Shown here: one piece after another, positions 24,620 through 32,456 of the stretch
Numbering within the stretch: the first letter of the stretch is position 1
Layout: each line of letters begins with the position of its first letter
NCBI GenBank assembly: GCA_018970445.1
Contig: JAGWWF010000001.1
Span: 124,001-188,000, forward strand
Source: Alphaproteobacteria bacterium
GTDB lineage: Bacteria > Pseudomonadota > Alphaproteobacteria > Sphingomonadales > Sphingomonadaceae
Direction of reading: 5' to 3'
DNA: 64,000 nucleotides
Translations under genes and position numbers: made by a program
The notes under the pieces: model-generated
The model's database searches: none
The model's input: the letters and a program-made list of their open reading frames with translations, nothing else
What the model was told of the DNA's origin: nothing

Positions 24620-25918
24620 ATGAACAGCCCCAGCAAGCCCATCCGCGCCGGCCGCCCCACCACCAACCGCGATGATTCAGGCGTTGCCGCCCGCCGCGCC
24701 GCGCTGAAGATCGCCATGGCGGTGCTGGATCGCGGCGTGCCCTTCGATAGTGCCGCCAGCGCCGCCGATCCGCTGCCGCTGGCCCAGGATCGCGCCCTGG
24801 CCCGGCTGCTGGCGTTGACCGTGCTGCGCTGGCTGTCGGAACTGGATGCGCTGATCGACAGCGCCACCCAGCGCCCGCTGCCCATCGATGCCCGCGCCCG
24901 CCACGCGCTGCGCGTCGCGCTGGCCGGCTGGCTGCGGCTGAACACGCCGCCGCACGCCGTCGTCGCCACGGCGCTGCCGCTGGTGGATGGCGGCCCGCGC
25001 CGGCTGGTGCACGGCGTGCTGGGCACGCTTGTCCGCCGCCCGGCCGTGCTGCCGCCCACCCCGCGCCTGCCCGCGCCCTTTGATGTGCAATGGGCCGCCG
25101 ATTGGGGGGCCGCCATGGCGCAAGCCGCCAGCGCCGCCCTGGCCGATGAACCGGCCACCGATCTCACCCTGAAGAACCCGGCCGAAACCGATCACTGGGC
25201 CGCCGCGCTGGAGGGCATCAGCCTGGCACCCGGCCATGTCCGCACCGCGAAAAAGGGCAGCGTCACCGAATGGCCGGGCTTTGCCGAAGGGGCCTGGTGG
25301 GTGCAGGATTTCGCCGCCAGCCTGCCCGCGCGGCTGCTGCCGGCCCGGGCCGGAGACCGCGTGCTGGATCTGTGCGCCGCGCCCGGCGGCAAGACGCTGC
25401 AACTGGCGGCGCGCGGCTGTGATGTGACGGCGCTGGACGTGTCGAACGAGCGGCTGGACCGGGTGCGGCAGAATCTGGATCGCACCGGCCTCAAGGCGAC
25501 GCTGATCGCCGCCGATGCGCTGCGCTGGCAGCCCGACGGGCTGTTCGATCATGTCCTGCTGGATGCGCCCTGTTCGGCCACCGGCATCTTTCGCCGCCAC
25601 CCCGATGTGCTGCATCTCAAGGGCTGGGCTGATCTGGCCCCCGTCACCCTGTTGCAGGCGGCGCTGCTGCGCCGGGCGGTGGCCTGGCTGAAACCCGGCG
25701 GCCGCATCGTCTATGCCACGTGCAGCCTTGATCCGCGCGAGGGCGAGCGGATTGCCGAGCGGGTGATCGCCGGCGCGCCACGTGATCTGATCGGCGCCGA
25801 TGAACTGCCCGCCGGCCTGCTGCCAACGGCCGAAGGCTTTGTGCGCACCCTGCCCGGCGCGGTGGCGGGCGGGCTGGATGGCTTCTTCATCGCGCGCCTG
25901 CACAAGCTGGCGGATTGA
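24620..25918 (+). CDS. rsmB: 16S rRNA (cytosine-5)-methyltransferase RsmB family
   Basis: RsmB methylates C967 of 16S rRNA. The 432-residue protein has an N-terminal NusB-like helical domain (about residues 20-150) and a C-terminal SAM-dependent domain with LDLCAAPGGKTLQLA, the first catalytic Cys in LDAPCSATG and the second in YATCSLDPREGE. The start at ATG 24620 is within the family norm; the extension to 24566 is not needed. It lies 73 bp after the SDR in the same direction. The 159-bp gap that follows shows no clear feature. Confidence 0.92.
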   Translation: MNSPSKPIRAGRPTTNRDDSGVAARRAALKIAMAVLDRGVPFDSAASAADPLPLAQDRALARLLALTVLRWLSELDALIDSATQRPLPIDARARHALRVALAGWLRLNTPPHAVVATALPLVDGGPRRLVHGVLGTLVRRPAVLPPTPRLPAPFDVQWAADWGAAMAQAASAALADEPATDLTLKNPAETDHWAAALEGISLAPGHVRTAKKGSVTEWPGFAEGAWWVQDFAASLPARLLPARAGDRVLDLCAAPGGKTLQLAARGCDVTALDVSNERLDRVRQNLDRTGLKATLIAADALRWQPDGLFDHVLLDAPCSATGIFRRHPDVLHLKGWADLAPVTLLQAALLRRAVAWLKPGGRIVYATCSLDPREGERIAERVIAGAPRDLIGADELPAGLLPTAEGFVRTLPGAVAGGLDGFFIARLHKLAD

Positions 25919-26077
25919 TCCCGGCCTGTCCTACAGCGGCAAGGCCTGTTATCATGCCTGTGGACCTTCGGGCTTTTTCCCAATGATTTCAACGCTGGTT
26001 CCCGGCGGATTCGTCAATTGTGTCAAAACCCGGCGGTCGGTTTCGCCTGCTCTTTCACAATCAAATGGCGCTTGCGC

Positions 26078-27658
26078 CTAAAATTTCGGTTCGATCTTCC
26101 AGCCCGGGCGCTGCCAGCGGTTGGCGACCGACAGGCCCACCCGCCACGCCGCTTCGGCCTCCTGCGCGGCGGCTTCGAAGGTGAAGCCCGGCCCGATCTG
26201 ATCGCACGGCTGGTGATAGCAATCGCGGTTGTAGCGGTCGATCAACGCCTGGCCCGCCGCCACCCCGCCGGCCACGATATCCCGCCCGGCGCGGAAGGCC
26301 AGCGCCGGCACGCCGCGCTGCACGAAGGGAAAATGATCGGAACGGAAATACCAGCCGGCTTCGGGATTGGGTTCGGGCACCACCACCAGCCCCATGGCGG
26401 CGGCGGCGGCGGCCAGATCATCCTCGAGGGCCGTGCGGCCGGCGCCGATCACCTCAAGGCTGCGGGTGCGCGGCAGCTGCACATGCGGATCAAGGTTGAT
26501 CACCGCCACCGTGTTCGCCAGCGGCACCAGCGGGTTGGCCGCGTAATGCTCGGCCCCCAGCAGGCCCTTTTCCTCGGCCGTCCACGCCGCGAAGATCATG
26601 GTGCGTTCGGGGCGCGGGCCGGCGGCGAAGGCACGCGCCACCTCGATCAGCTCGGCGGTGCCGGTGGCATTGTCGATGGCGCCGTTGCGGATGGCATCGC
26701 CGGCCGCGTCGGCCACGCCCTGGCCATTGGCATCCCAGTGCGCGCCGAACAGCACCGCTTCGTCGGCCCGGCTGGCACCGGGCAGCCTGCCCACGACGTT
26801 GTGGCTGATGAACGGCGTGGCGATGAGGCGACCGCTGGCACTGGCCGTGGCCGGCAGCGGCAGGGCGCGGAAATCGGCCCGGCGGGCGGCGGCCTTGGCA
26901 CCGGCCAGATCCAGGCCGATGCCGGCCAGCAGCCGGGCCGCCAGCGGGCCTTCCACCCAGCTGGCAAAGCGCAAGGGGCCGCCAAACCGGGTGGCGGCCG
27001 GCACCATCTGCGGCACCAGTTCGGTGCCGGTCAGCTGGGCCAGCGGATAGGAGGCGGCAAAATCCTCGTGCAGCACGATCACGCCCACCGCGCCCGCCCT
27101 GGCCGCCGCCGCAATCTTCAGGCCCACCCGGCCCTTGTAAGCCAGTGCCCGGCCGCCAAAGCCCAGATCGCGGTCCGCCTCTCCATCCGGATCGCCGGCC
27201 AGCAGCAACACCACCTTGCCCGCCACATCCACCCCGGCATAGGGATCAAACCCCTGATCCACCACGCCAAAACCGCCAAAGATCATCGGGGCGGCGGTGA
27301 TGGCAGTCTCCCCCGGCTGGCGCAGGGCCAGCGTGGCGTTGCGGCCCAGCACGATCGGCAAGGGGCCAGCGGGGCCGGTGATGGCCAGCGTGGCCCCGGC
27401 CGCCCGCTCCAGCCGGATCAGCGGCACCTCCTGCAGCCAGCGGCCGCCATCGCCGGCCGGTTCCAGCCCGGCGGCGCGCAAGCGGCGGGCGAGATAGGCC
27501 AGCGTATAGGCCTCCCCCGCCTCCCCCGGCCCGCGCCCGGCAAAATCATCCGATGCCAGCGCGGCGACATCGGCCGCGATGCGGGCCGGCGAGAAGACAA
27601 AGGGCGCAGCGGCGGCCGGGGTGGCAAGCAGCAGGGCGAGAAGCGGGAAGATGCGCAT
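26078..27658 (-). CDS. Secreted M28-family zinc metallopeptidase
   Basis: The 526-residue exported peptidase has a signal peptide (MRIFPLLALLLATPAAA). A protease-associated insert domain is likely around residues 130-240. The M28 catalytic domain carries metal ligands in GAHWDANGQG, DNATGTAELI and WTAEEKGLLGAEHY. Members remove N-terminal residues from peptides. ATG 27658 is used; the track start two codons earlier is a TTG. It is divergent from rmuC. Confidence 0.9.
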   Translation of the reverse strand: MRIFPLLALLLATPAAAAPFVFSPARIAADVAALASDDFAGRGPGEAGEAYTLAYLARRLRAAGLEPAGDGGRWLQEVPLIRLERAAGATLAITGPAGPLPIVLGRNATLALRQPGETAITAAPMIFGGFGVVDQGFDPYAGVDVAGKVVLLLAGDPDGEADRDLGFGGRALAYKGRVGLKIAAAARAGAVGVIVLHEDFAASYPLAQLTGTELVPQMVPAATRFGGPLRFASWVEGPLAARLLAGIGLDLAGAKAAARRADFRALPLPATASASGRLIATPFISHNVVGRLPGASRADEAVLFGAHWDANGQGVADAAGDAIRNGAIDNATGTAELIEVARAFAAGPRPERTMIFAAWTAEEKGLLGAEHYAANPLVPLANTVAVINLDPHVQLPRTRSLEVIGAGRTALEDDLAAAAAAMGLVVVPEPNPEAGWYFRSDHFPFVQRGVPALAFRAGRDIVAGGVAAGQALIDRYNRDCYHQPCDQIGPGFTFEAAAQEAEAAWRVGLSVANRWQRPGWKIEPKF

Positions 27659-27701
27659 GGCCAAAGCATGCCGGCGTTGCGTTCGCTTGCCAAGCGGCTA
27701 T

Positions 27702-27716
27702 GTTCTGCACCCGTTC
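27702..27716 (+). promoter_or_regulatory. Candidate LexA (SOS) box upstream of rmuC
   Basis: GTTC-TGCACCC-GTTC matches the alphaproteobacterial LexA consensus GTTC-N7-GTTC. It sits 29 bases before the rmuC start region, where a repressor would block transcription, in the M28-rmuC divergent gap. Confidence 0.6.
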
Positions 27717-27730
27717 CGCCCGTGCGAGGC

Positions 27731-27762
27731 TGATGCCCATGTCTGATGCCCATGTCTGATGC
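27731..27762 (+). repeat. 13-bp tandem duplication over the rmuC start
   Basis: The unit TGATGCCCATGTC occurs twice in a row (27731-27743 and 27744-27756), followed by a partial third copy (TGATGC). Each copy carries two ATG codons. The first copy's ATGs (27733, 27739) open an 8-codon frame ending at TGA 27759. The second copy's ATGs (27746, 27752) open rmuC. The only purine-rich ribosome site (GAGG, 27726-27729) is ideally spaced for the first copy. Confidence 0.9.
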
Positions 27763-29041
27763 TGTGTTGATCCTGATCGCCCTGGGGGCCGGGCTGGTGC
27801 TGGGGGCCGGGCTGGCGTGGCTGGCGCTGCGCGGCCCGCTGGCCAGCGCCCGCCGCGAGGCGGACGACCGGCGCACCAGATTGGCCGAATCCGCGGTGGA
27901 GATCGCCGCCCTGCAAGCCCAGCGCGACGAACGCGAAGCCGCCCATGCCCGCCAGCTGACCGAGCTGAACACCCGGTTCGAAGCGCTGGCCGGGCGGGTG
28001 CTGGAACAGGCGCAGGGCCAGTTCCTCAACCGCGCCGAACAGCGCTTTGCCGAAGCCGAACGGAAGCAGCAGGCCAGCCTGGCCGCCGCGCTGGCACCCG
28101 TGGCGGAAACGCTGACCCGTTACGAAGGGGAGATGAAGAAGATCGAGACCGCCCGCGGCGAAGCCTATGGCAGCATCAAGGAAGCGGTGGAGCAGGTGCG
28201 GGCCGGCCAGGAACAGGTGCGCACCGAGGCGGCCCGGCTGGTCGGCGCGCTGCGGGCCAGCCCCAAGGCGCGCGGCCGCTGGGGCGAACAGCAGCTGCGC
28301 AACGTGCTGGAAATGGCGGGTTTGGCCGAACATGTCGATTTCGCCACCGAGGTATCGACCACCACCGATGATGGCCGGCTGCGGCCCGACGTGATCGTGC
28401 GCCTGCCCGGCGGCCGCCAGCTGGTGATCGACGCCAAATGCTCGATGAACGCCTATCTGGATGCCTGTGAGGCCACCGACGATGCCGCGCGTCTGGCCTT
28501 TCTGGAAGCCCATGCCCGGGCGCTGCGCACCCATGCCGACCAGTTGGGGCGCAAGGCCTATTGGGATCAGTTCGCCGGCACCGCCGATTATGTGATGATG
28601 TTCATCCCCGGCGAACAATTCCTGTCCGGCGCGCTGGAGGCCGATGCCGGCCTGTGGGAATATGCCTTTGAACGCAAGGTGTTGCTGGCCACGCCCACCA
28701 ATCTGGTTGCCATCGCCCGTACCGTGGCCGTGGCCTGGCGGCAAGAGACGATGGCGCAGGATGCAACCCGCGTCGCCGAACTCGCCAAGGAGCTTTATGG
28801 CCGGCTGGCCACCATGGGCGGCTTTGTCGAACAGCTGGGCGATCGGCTGGGCAAGGCGGTGGCAAGTTACAACAGCTTCGTCGGCAGCCTGGAATCCAAG
28901 GTGTTGCCGCAGGGGCGCAAGTTCCTGGAATTGTCGGTCGATCCCGGCGCCAAGAGCCTGCCCACCCTGGAGCCGATCGAAACCGCGATTCGCGAGGCCC
29001 GGCGCGACCGCGACCTGGGCTTCGACACCCCCGTCGGCTGA
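27746..29041 (+). CDS. rmuC: DNA recombination protein RmuC
   Basis: RmuC family proteins restrain rearrangements at inverted repeats and carry a nuclease-like core. The 431-residue protein has an N-terminal membrane helix (VLILIALGAGLVLGAGLAWLAL), a coiled coil to about residue 120, and the conserved core with GRWGEQQLRNVLEMAGL, RPDVIVRLPGGRQLVIDAKCSMNAY and the FIPGEQFL segment. The start lies in a 13-bp tandem duplication, so 27746 and 27752 are both possible. A LexA-type box is just upstream. E. coli rmuC is also part of the SOS response. Its stop abuts the stop of the convergent DUF3667 gene. Confidence 0.93.
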   Translation: MPMSDAVLILIALGAGLVLGAGLAWLALRGPLASARREADDRRTRLAESAVEIAALQAQRDEREAAHARQLTELNTRFEALAGRVLEQAQGQFLNRAEQRFAEAERKQQASLAAALAPVAETLTRYEGEMKKIETARGEAYGSIKEAVEQVRAGQEQVRTEAARLVGALRASPKARGRWGEQQLRNVLEMAGLAEHVDFATEVSTTTDDGRLRPDVIVRLPGGRQLVIDAKCSMNAYLDACEATDDAARLAFLEAHARALRTHADQLGRKAYWDQFAGTADYVMMFIPGEQFLSGALEADAGLWEYAFERKVLLATPTNLVAIARTVAVAWRQETMAQDATRVAELAKELYGRLATMGGFVEQLGDRLGKAVASYNSFVGSLESKVLPQGRKFLELSVDPGAKSLPTLEPIETAIREARRDRDLGFDTPVG

Positions 29042-30142
29042 TCAGTCGAGCACGCCGGCAATGATCAGGATGACCAGATAGACAGACATGGTCATCACGG
29101 CGGCGAGACTGAGATAGAGGGTGCGCCAGCCGGCGCTGAACCAGCTGAGGCCATAGGCGCCGCGCAGCTGCACGAACATGTGCACGCCCGGCGCCAGCAG
29201 CAGGGGAGTCCAGACGATCTCGCTCACCACATTGGCCGCCAGCAACAGGCTGCCCATGATGAACAGCAGGCTCATGAAGCTGATGGAATACAAGGTGAAA
29301 ATCGCATGGTCATACAGGCCGGTGCCGCGCCGCCACACGAACGCCAGCCACAGCCACGGCAAGGACAGGGGCACCAGCAGGAAGCTGAGCTTGTAGGCCT
29401 TGCTCTGCAGCTTGTAGAGCATCAGGCGGGGATTGGAGAGCGCCTTCTTTGCCTTGGCATCCAGCCAGGGCAGGCCGAAATTTATCTTGACATCGCCGCG
29501 GGCATTGGCCGCGGCGACCTCATCGATCAGCTTGTCGGCGATGCTGGTCTGGCTCGGTCGGCCGGCGGCGGCATCCACGGCCTGCGCGCCAATCGCACCA
29601 ATCACCCGGCGGCCGGTCTGCAGCCGCTGCACCTCGGCTCTGTTGCCGGCGGCGCGGGCGGCTGCGATGTCGCGATCAATCTCGGCAAGCGCCTGGCCCA
29701 CCTCCTGGCTGCCCCTGGCGGCTTGCTGGTCGTTCAGCTGGATCTGGGCCAGATTGTCGTTGAAACTGAGGAAGGACAGCGAAAAAAACATCAGGAAAAC
29801 AACAAGGAGGAACAGCGGCACCGGCGCGATGTAACGGGCGCGCCGGCCTTGGATATAGCTGCGGGTGAGGGTGCCGGGGCGGAAGGCCAGCATGGGCAGC
29901 GTCGTCCAGGCCTTGCCGTCGAAATGGGTGATGCCATGCAGGAATTCGTGAACCACCTCGCCCACCGTGCGGTGCAGGTGGGCGCGCTGCCCGCACTGGC
30001 TGCAGAAGGCGCCGGCCAGCGGCATGCCGCAGTTGGCACAAGCGCCTGAATGGGCAGTGTTTTCCGGATGCGGTCGATCCAGCGCATGGGCGGCAAGTCC
30101 GGCCGTGGCCAGCGCGCCGGCCGCTTCGATCTGGTCTGTCAT
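29042..30142 (-). CDS. DUF3667 membrane protein with N-terminal zinc ribbon
   Basis: The 366-residue protein begins with a zinc-ribbon module (CANCGMPLAGAFCSQCGQ, near residues 35-52), then the family segment VGEVVHEFLHGITHFDGKAWTTLPMLAFRPGTLTRSYIQGRRARYI. A first membrane helix follows (APVPLFLLVVFLMFFSLSF), then a soluble region and several more helices at the C-terminus. The function of DUF3667 is unknown. ATG 30142 follows a G-rich stretch; a start at 30178 is possible. It converges on rmuC with no intervening bases. Confidence 0.85.
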   Translation of the reverse strand: MTDQIEAAGALATAGLAAHALDRPHPENTAHSGACANCGMPLAGAFCSQCGQRAHLHRTVGEVVHEFLHGITHFDGKAWTTLPMLAFRPGTLTRSYIQGRRARYIAPVPLFLLVVFLMFFSLSFLSFNDNLAQIQLNDQQAARGSQEVGQALAEIDRDIAAARAAGNRAEVQRLQTGRRVIGAIGAQAVDAAAGRPSQTSIADKLIDEVAAANARGDVKINFGLPWLDAKAKKALSNPRLMLYKLQSKAYKLSFLLVPLSLPWLWLAFVWRRGTGLYDHAIFTLYSISFMSLLFIMGSLLLAANVVSEIVWTPLLLAPGVHMFVQLRGAYGLSWFSAGWRTLYLSLAAVMTMSVYLVILIIAGVLD

Positions 30143-30223
30143 CACGCCCCCCCATGGCAGATCATCGCCGGCCAGCAATCGCCATTTTCACGGCAAAGGC
30201 AAGGGGCCGGCATGCGGATGCAA

Positions 30224-30252
30224 TTGCCTGATGGGCCGCTGCCCGCTAGGCT
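30224..30252 (+). promoter_or_regulatory. Possible sigma-70-type promoter of ssb
   Basis: TTGCCT and TAGGCT are separated by 17 bases and end 24 bases before the ssb ATG. Both hexamers are partial matches. No LexA-type GTTC-N7-GTTC box is visible in this gap. Confidence 0.35.
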
Positions 30253-30276
30253 TGATGCAAGATCAAGGAGAGACTG

Positions 30277-30777
30277 ATGGCGGGCGTGAACAAGGTGATT
30301 CTTGTCGGAAATCTGGGCAAAGACCCGGAATCAAAGAGTTTTTCCAATGGCGGCCAGGTGGTGCGTTTCACCCTGGCCACGTCGGAAAGCTGGCGCGACA
30401 AGATGACCGGCGAGCGCAAGGACAAGACGGAGTGGCACAATATCGCCATCTTCAACGAAAATCTGGGCCGGATTGCCACCCAATATCTGCGCAAGGGCAG
30501 CAAGGTCTATTTGGAAGGCAGCCTGGAAACCCGCAAGTGGCAGGATCAGAACGGCCAGGATCGTTACACCACCGAAGTTGTTCTGAAGCAGTTTCGTGGC
30601 GAATTGACCCTGCTGGATGGCCGCGATGGCGGCGGTGGTGACCGCGCCATGGGCGGCGGTGGCCGCAACGATGATTTTGGTGGCCAATATGGCGCACCGG
30701 CCGGCGGCAGCGCACCGGCTGCGGCCAAGCGCCCCGGCGCGTTCGATGACGATCTGGACGACGATGTTCCGTTCTGA
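30277..30777 (+). CDS. ssb: Single-stranded DNA-binding protein
   Basis: The 166-residue SSB protects single-stranded DNA in replication and repair. The OB fold covers about residues 1-110 ([47 protein letters not shown]). A Gly-rich linker follows, and the acidic tip [10 protein letters not shown] recruits partner proteins. ATG 30277 follows AAGGAGAGACTG. Confidence 0.97.
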   Translation: MAGVNKVILVGNLGKDPESKSFSNGGQVVRFTLATSESWRDKMTGERKDKTEWHNIAIFNENLGRIATQYLRKGSKVYLEGSLETRKWQDQNGQDRYTTEVVLKQFRGELTLLDGRDGGGGDRAMGGGGRNDDFGGQYGAPAGGSAPAAAKRPGAFDDDLDDDVPF

Positions 30778-30798
30778 GCATTTGGCCGTTCCGGGGGT

Positions 30799-31299
30799 TC
30801 AATCCTTTTTCAGCACCGCAAACGGGCTGCGCACTGCGGCGGCTTCGTCTTCGGTCAGCAGGCCGGGCACGCTGCCGGGCCGGCGCGGATAGGGATCAAG
30901 GCCCAGCGCCAGCGCCTGGGCGGCGATTTCGCCCAGATCGACGATATCGCCGGCCAGCGGTTCCACATCCAGATCATCGGCGGCCAGTTCGATCTCGCCG
31001 CCATCGGGGGCCTCGGCCAGCCGCAGGGCCACCGGTTCGGCCAGGCGGAACGGCACCGGATCGCCGCTGGCCACGCAGGCCTGATCGCCGGCGGCCGTCA
31101 CGGTGCCGGTCACGCGGATGCCCGTTGCCTCGCGCCGCACCTCCAGGGTGGCGGCCAGGCTGTTCAGCGCCAGCAGGCCAAAGCGGGTGGCCAGCGCCGC
31201 GCACTCCGCCACGCTGGCGGCGATCGTCACGCGCCGCACCGCGCCGCCAATTTCATGGGCGCGCAGGACATGGCTGAACTCCGGCGGTGCCGGGATCAA
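30799..31299 (-). CDS. YceD/DUF177 family protein
   Basis: This 166-residue protein of the DUF177 family is linked to 23S rRNA or large-subunit accumulation in E. coli and plants. The family C-terminal pattern is present: VDLGEIAAQALALGLDPYPRRPG. It lies directly after the CBP3-type chaperone. The start is a TTG whose last two bases are part of the upstream TGA stop (TTGA), suggesting coupled translation. In many alphaproteobacteria plsX and fabH follow; here convergent ssb follows instead. Alternative downstream starts would remove conserved N-terminal sequence. Confidence 0.82.
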   Translation of the reverse strand: MIPAPPEFSHVLRAHEIGGAVRRVTIAASVAECAALATRFGLLALNSLAATLEVRREATGIRVTGTVTAAGDQACVASGDPVPFRLAEPVALRLAEAPDGGEIELAADDLDVEPLAGDIVDLGEIAAQALALGLDPYPRRPGSVPGLLTEDEAAAVRSPFAVLKKD

Positions 31300-31844
31300 T
31301 TGGCCGGCTCCATCAGGCCGGCATTCAGCCGGGCAAAGCTGGTGGCGGCCAGCCGGCCCGTCAGGCGGCGGCTTTCGCCCACCACATGGCCCACGGCCGC
31401 CGCAGGCACATCGGCACCGCGATACAGGTTGCGCACCAGCGCATCGGTCATGGCAGCAGCATCGCCGCGGGCGGCGCGATAGGCCCCCATCCGTCCGCCC
31501 AGCGCCGCCATCATCTGGCCCAGGTGGCGGGGCACCGCCTGGTCGCTGATGCCGTCTTCGCGCAGATTGGCTTCCATGTCGGCGATGAAGCGATCGGCCA
31601 GATCGGCCGACAGTTGCGCCGCCGGGTGACGGACATTGCCGCCGGTCACTTCCTCCAGCCGCAGCAGCAGCAGCGAAAGCACCAGCGCCACCATGTCGAA
31701 CCGGCCATCCAGCGTGTCTGGCACCGCGCCGTCGATATACCAGTCCGCCCGCCGGGCTTCGGCCACGACAGCGGCATAAAGCTGGTCAACCGGGTTCGGC
31801 GGCGCACCGCCGACCAGGCGTTTCAGGCTGGCAAGGATCGACAT
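31296..31844 (-). CDS. Ubiquinol-cytochrome c chaperone (CBP3-type) protein
   Basis: The 182-residue homologue of mitochondrial CBP3/UQCC1 helps assemble cytochrome bc1. Typical features are LYAAVVAEARRADWYIDGAVPDTLDGRFDMVALVLSLLLLRLE and the C-terminal half with DMEANLREDGISD, VPRHLGQMMAALGGRMGAY. ATG 31844 is the likely start though its ribosome site is weak. It is divergent from bamE across 130 bp and overlaps the DUF177 gene. Confidence 0.88.
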   Translation of the reverse strand: MSILASLKRLVGGAPPNPVDQLYAAVVAEARRADWYIDGAVPDTLDGRFDMVALVLSLLLLRLEEVTGGNVRHPAAQLSADLADRFIADMEANLREDGISDQAVPRHLGQMMAALGGRMGAYRAARGDAAAMTDALVRNLYRGADVPAAAVGHVVGESRRLTGRLAATSFARLNAGLMEPAN

Positions 31845-31974
31845 GGCCCAACCGCTAGCATAATCGCCGCGACTGACATAATGACAAGGTGAACGGGATT
31901 GTCGCAGGGCCGGGGGCCCGGGCGGCGGCCCGCAACCGGGGGCGGGGGCGCCAACCGGCCGGGAGTTTTTGGTG

Positions 31975-32454
31975 ATGACACGCAGTGCAACCCTGATGAT
32001 GCTGACCCTGGCGGCGCTGGCCAGCGCCGGCTGTTCGCGCATCAAGGCCAACCAGGGCTATCTGATCGATGAAACCCTGTTCACCTCGATCCTGCCCGGC
32101 ACCGACAACCGCGAATCGGTGTCGCGCACCCTGGGCCGCCCCACCTTTGCCGCCCAGTTCGATTCGGGCAGCTGGTATTATGTCAGCCGGTTGACCGGCC
32201 AATATGCCTTTGTCGCCCCCAAGACGCTGGACCAGCAGATCCTGATCGTCAGCTTCGATGCCGAAGGCAATGTGTCGAAGGTGGAACGCCGCGGCATGGA
32301 AAAGATCGCCCGCATCAATCCGGTGAACGACAAGACACCCACGCTGGGCAAATCCGAAGGCTTTTTCGAAACGCTGTTCGGCAATGTCGGCGCGGTCGGG
32401 GCCGGTGGCGGCCCGATGGGCGGCCAGCCCGACGGACGCGACGGCCCGCGCTGA
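31975..32454 (+). CDS. bamE: Outer membrane assembly lipoprotein BamE (SmpA/OmlA)
   Basis: The 159-residue lipoprotein has a lipobox ending ASAGC. The BamE fold follows: ANQGYLIDETLFTSILPGTDNRESVSRTLGRPTFAAQFDSGSWYYVSR, then VSFDAEGNVSKVERRG. It is part of the beta-barrel assembly machine. The Gly-rich C-terminal tail (VGAGGGPMGGQPDGRDGPR) is longer than in enterobacteria. ATG 31975 follows GGGAG. Its stop lies 2 bases before the start of a barrel protein. Confidence 0.92.
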   Translation: MTRSATLMMLTLAALASAGCSRIKANQGYLIDETLFTSILPGTDNRESVSRTLGRPTFAAQFDSGSWYYVSRLTGQYAFVAPKTLDQQILIVSFDAEGNVSKVERRGMEKIARINPVNDKTPTLGKSEGFFETLFGNVGAVGAGGGPMGGQPDGRDGPR

Positions 32455-32456
32455 TC

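Noticed and set aside
27733-27759. Treating the 8-codon frame before rmuC as a functional leader peptide
   Set aside because: It arises directly from the 13-bp duplication and has no attenuator structure; it is reported as part of the duplication instead.
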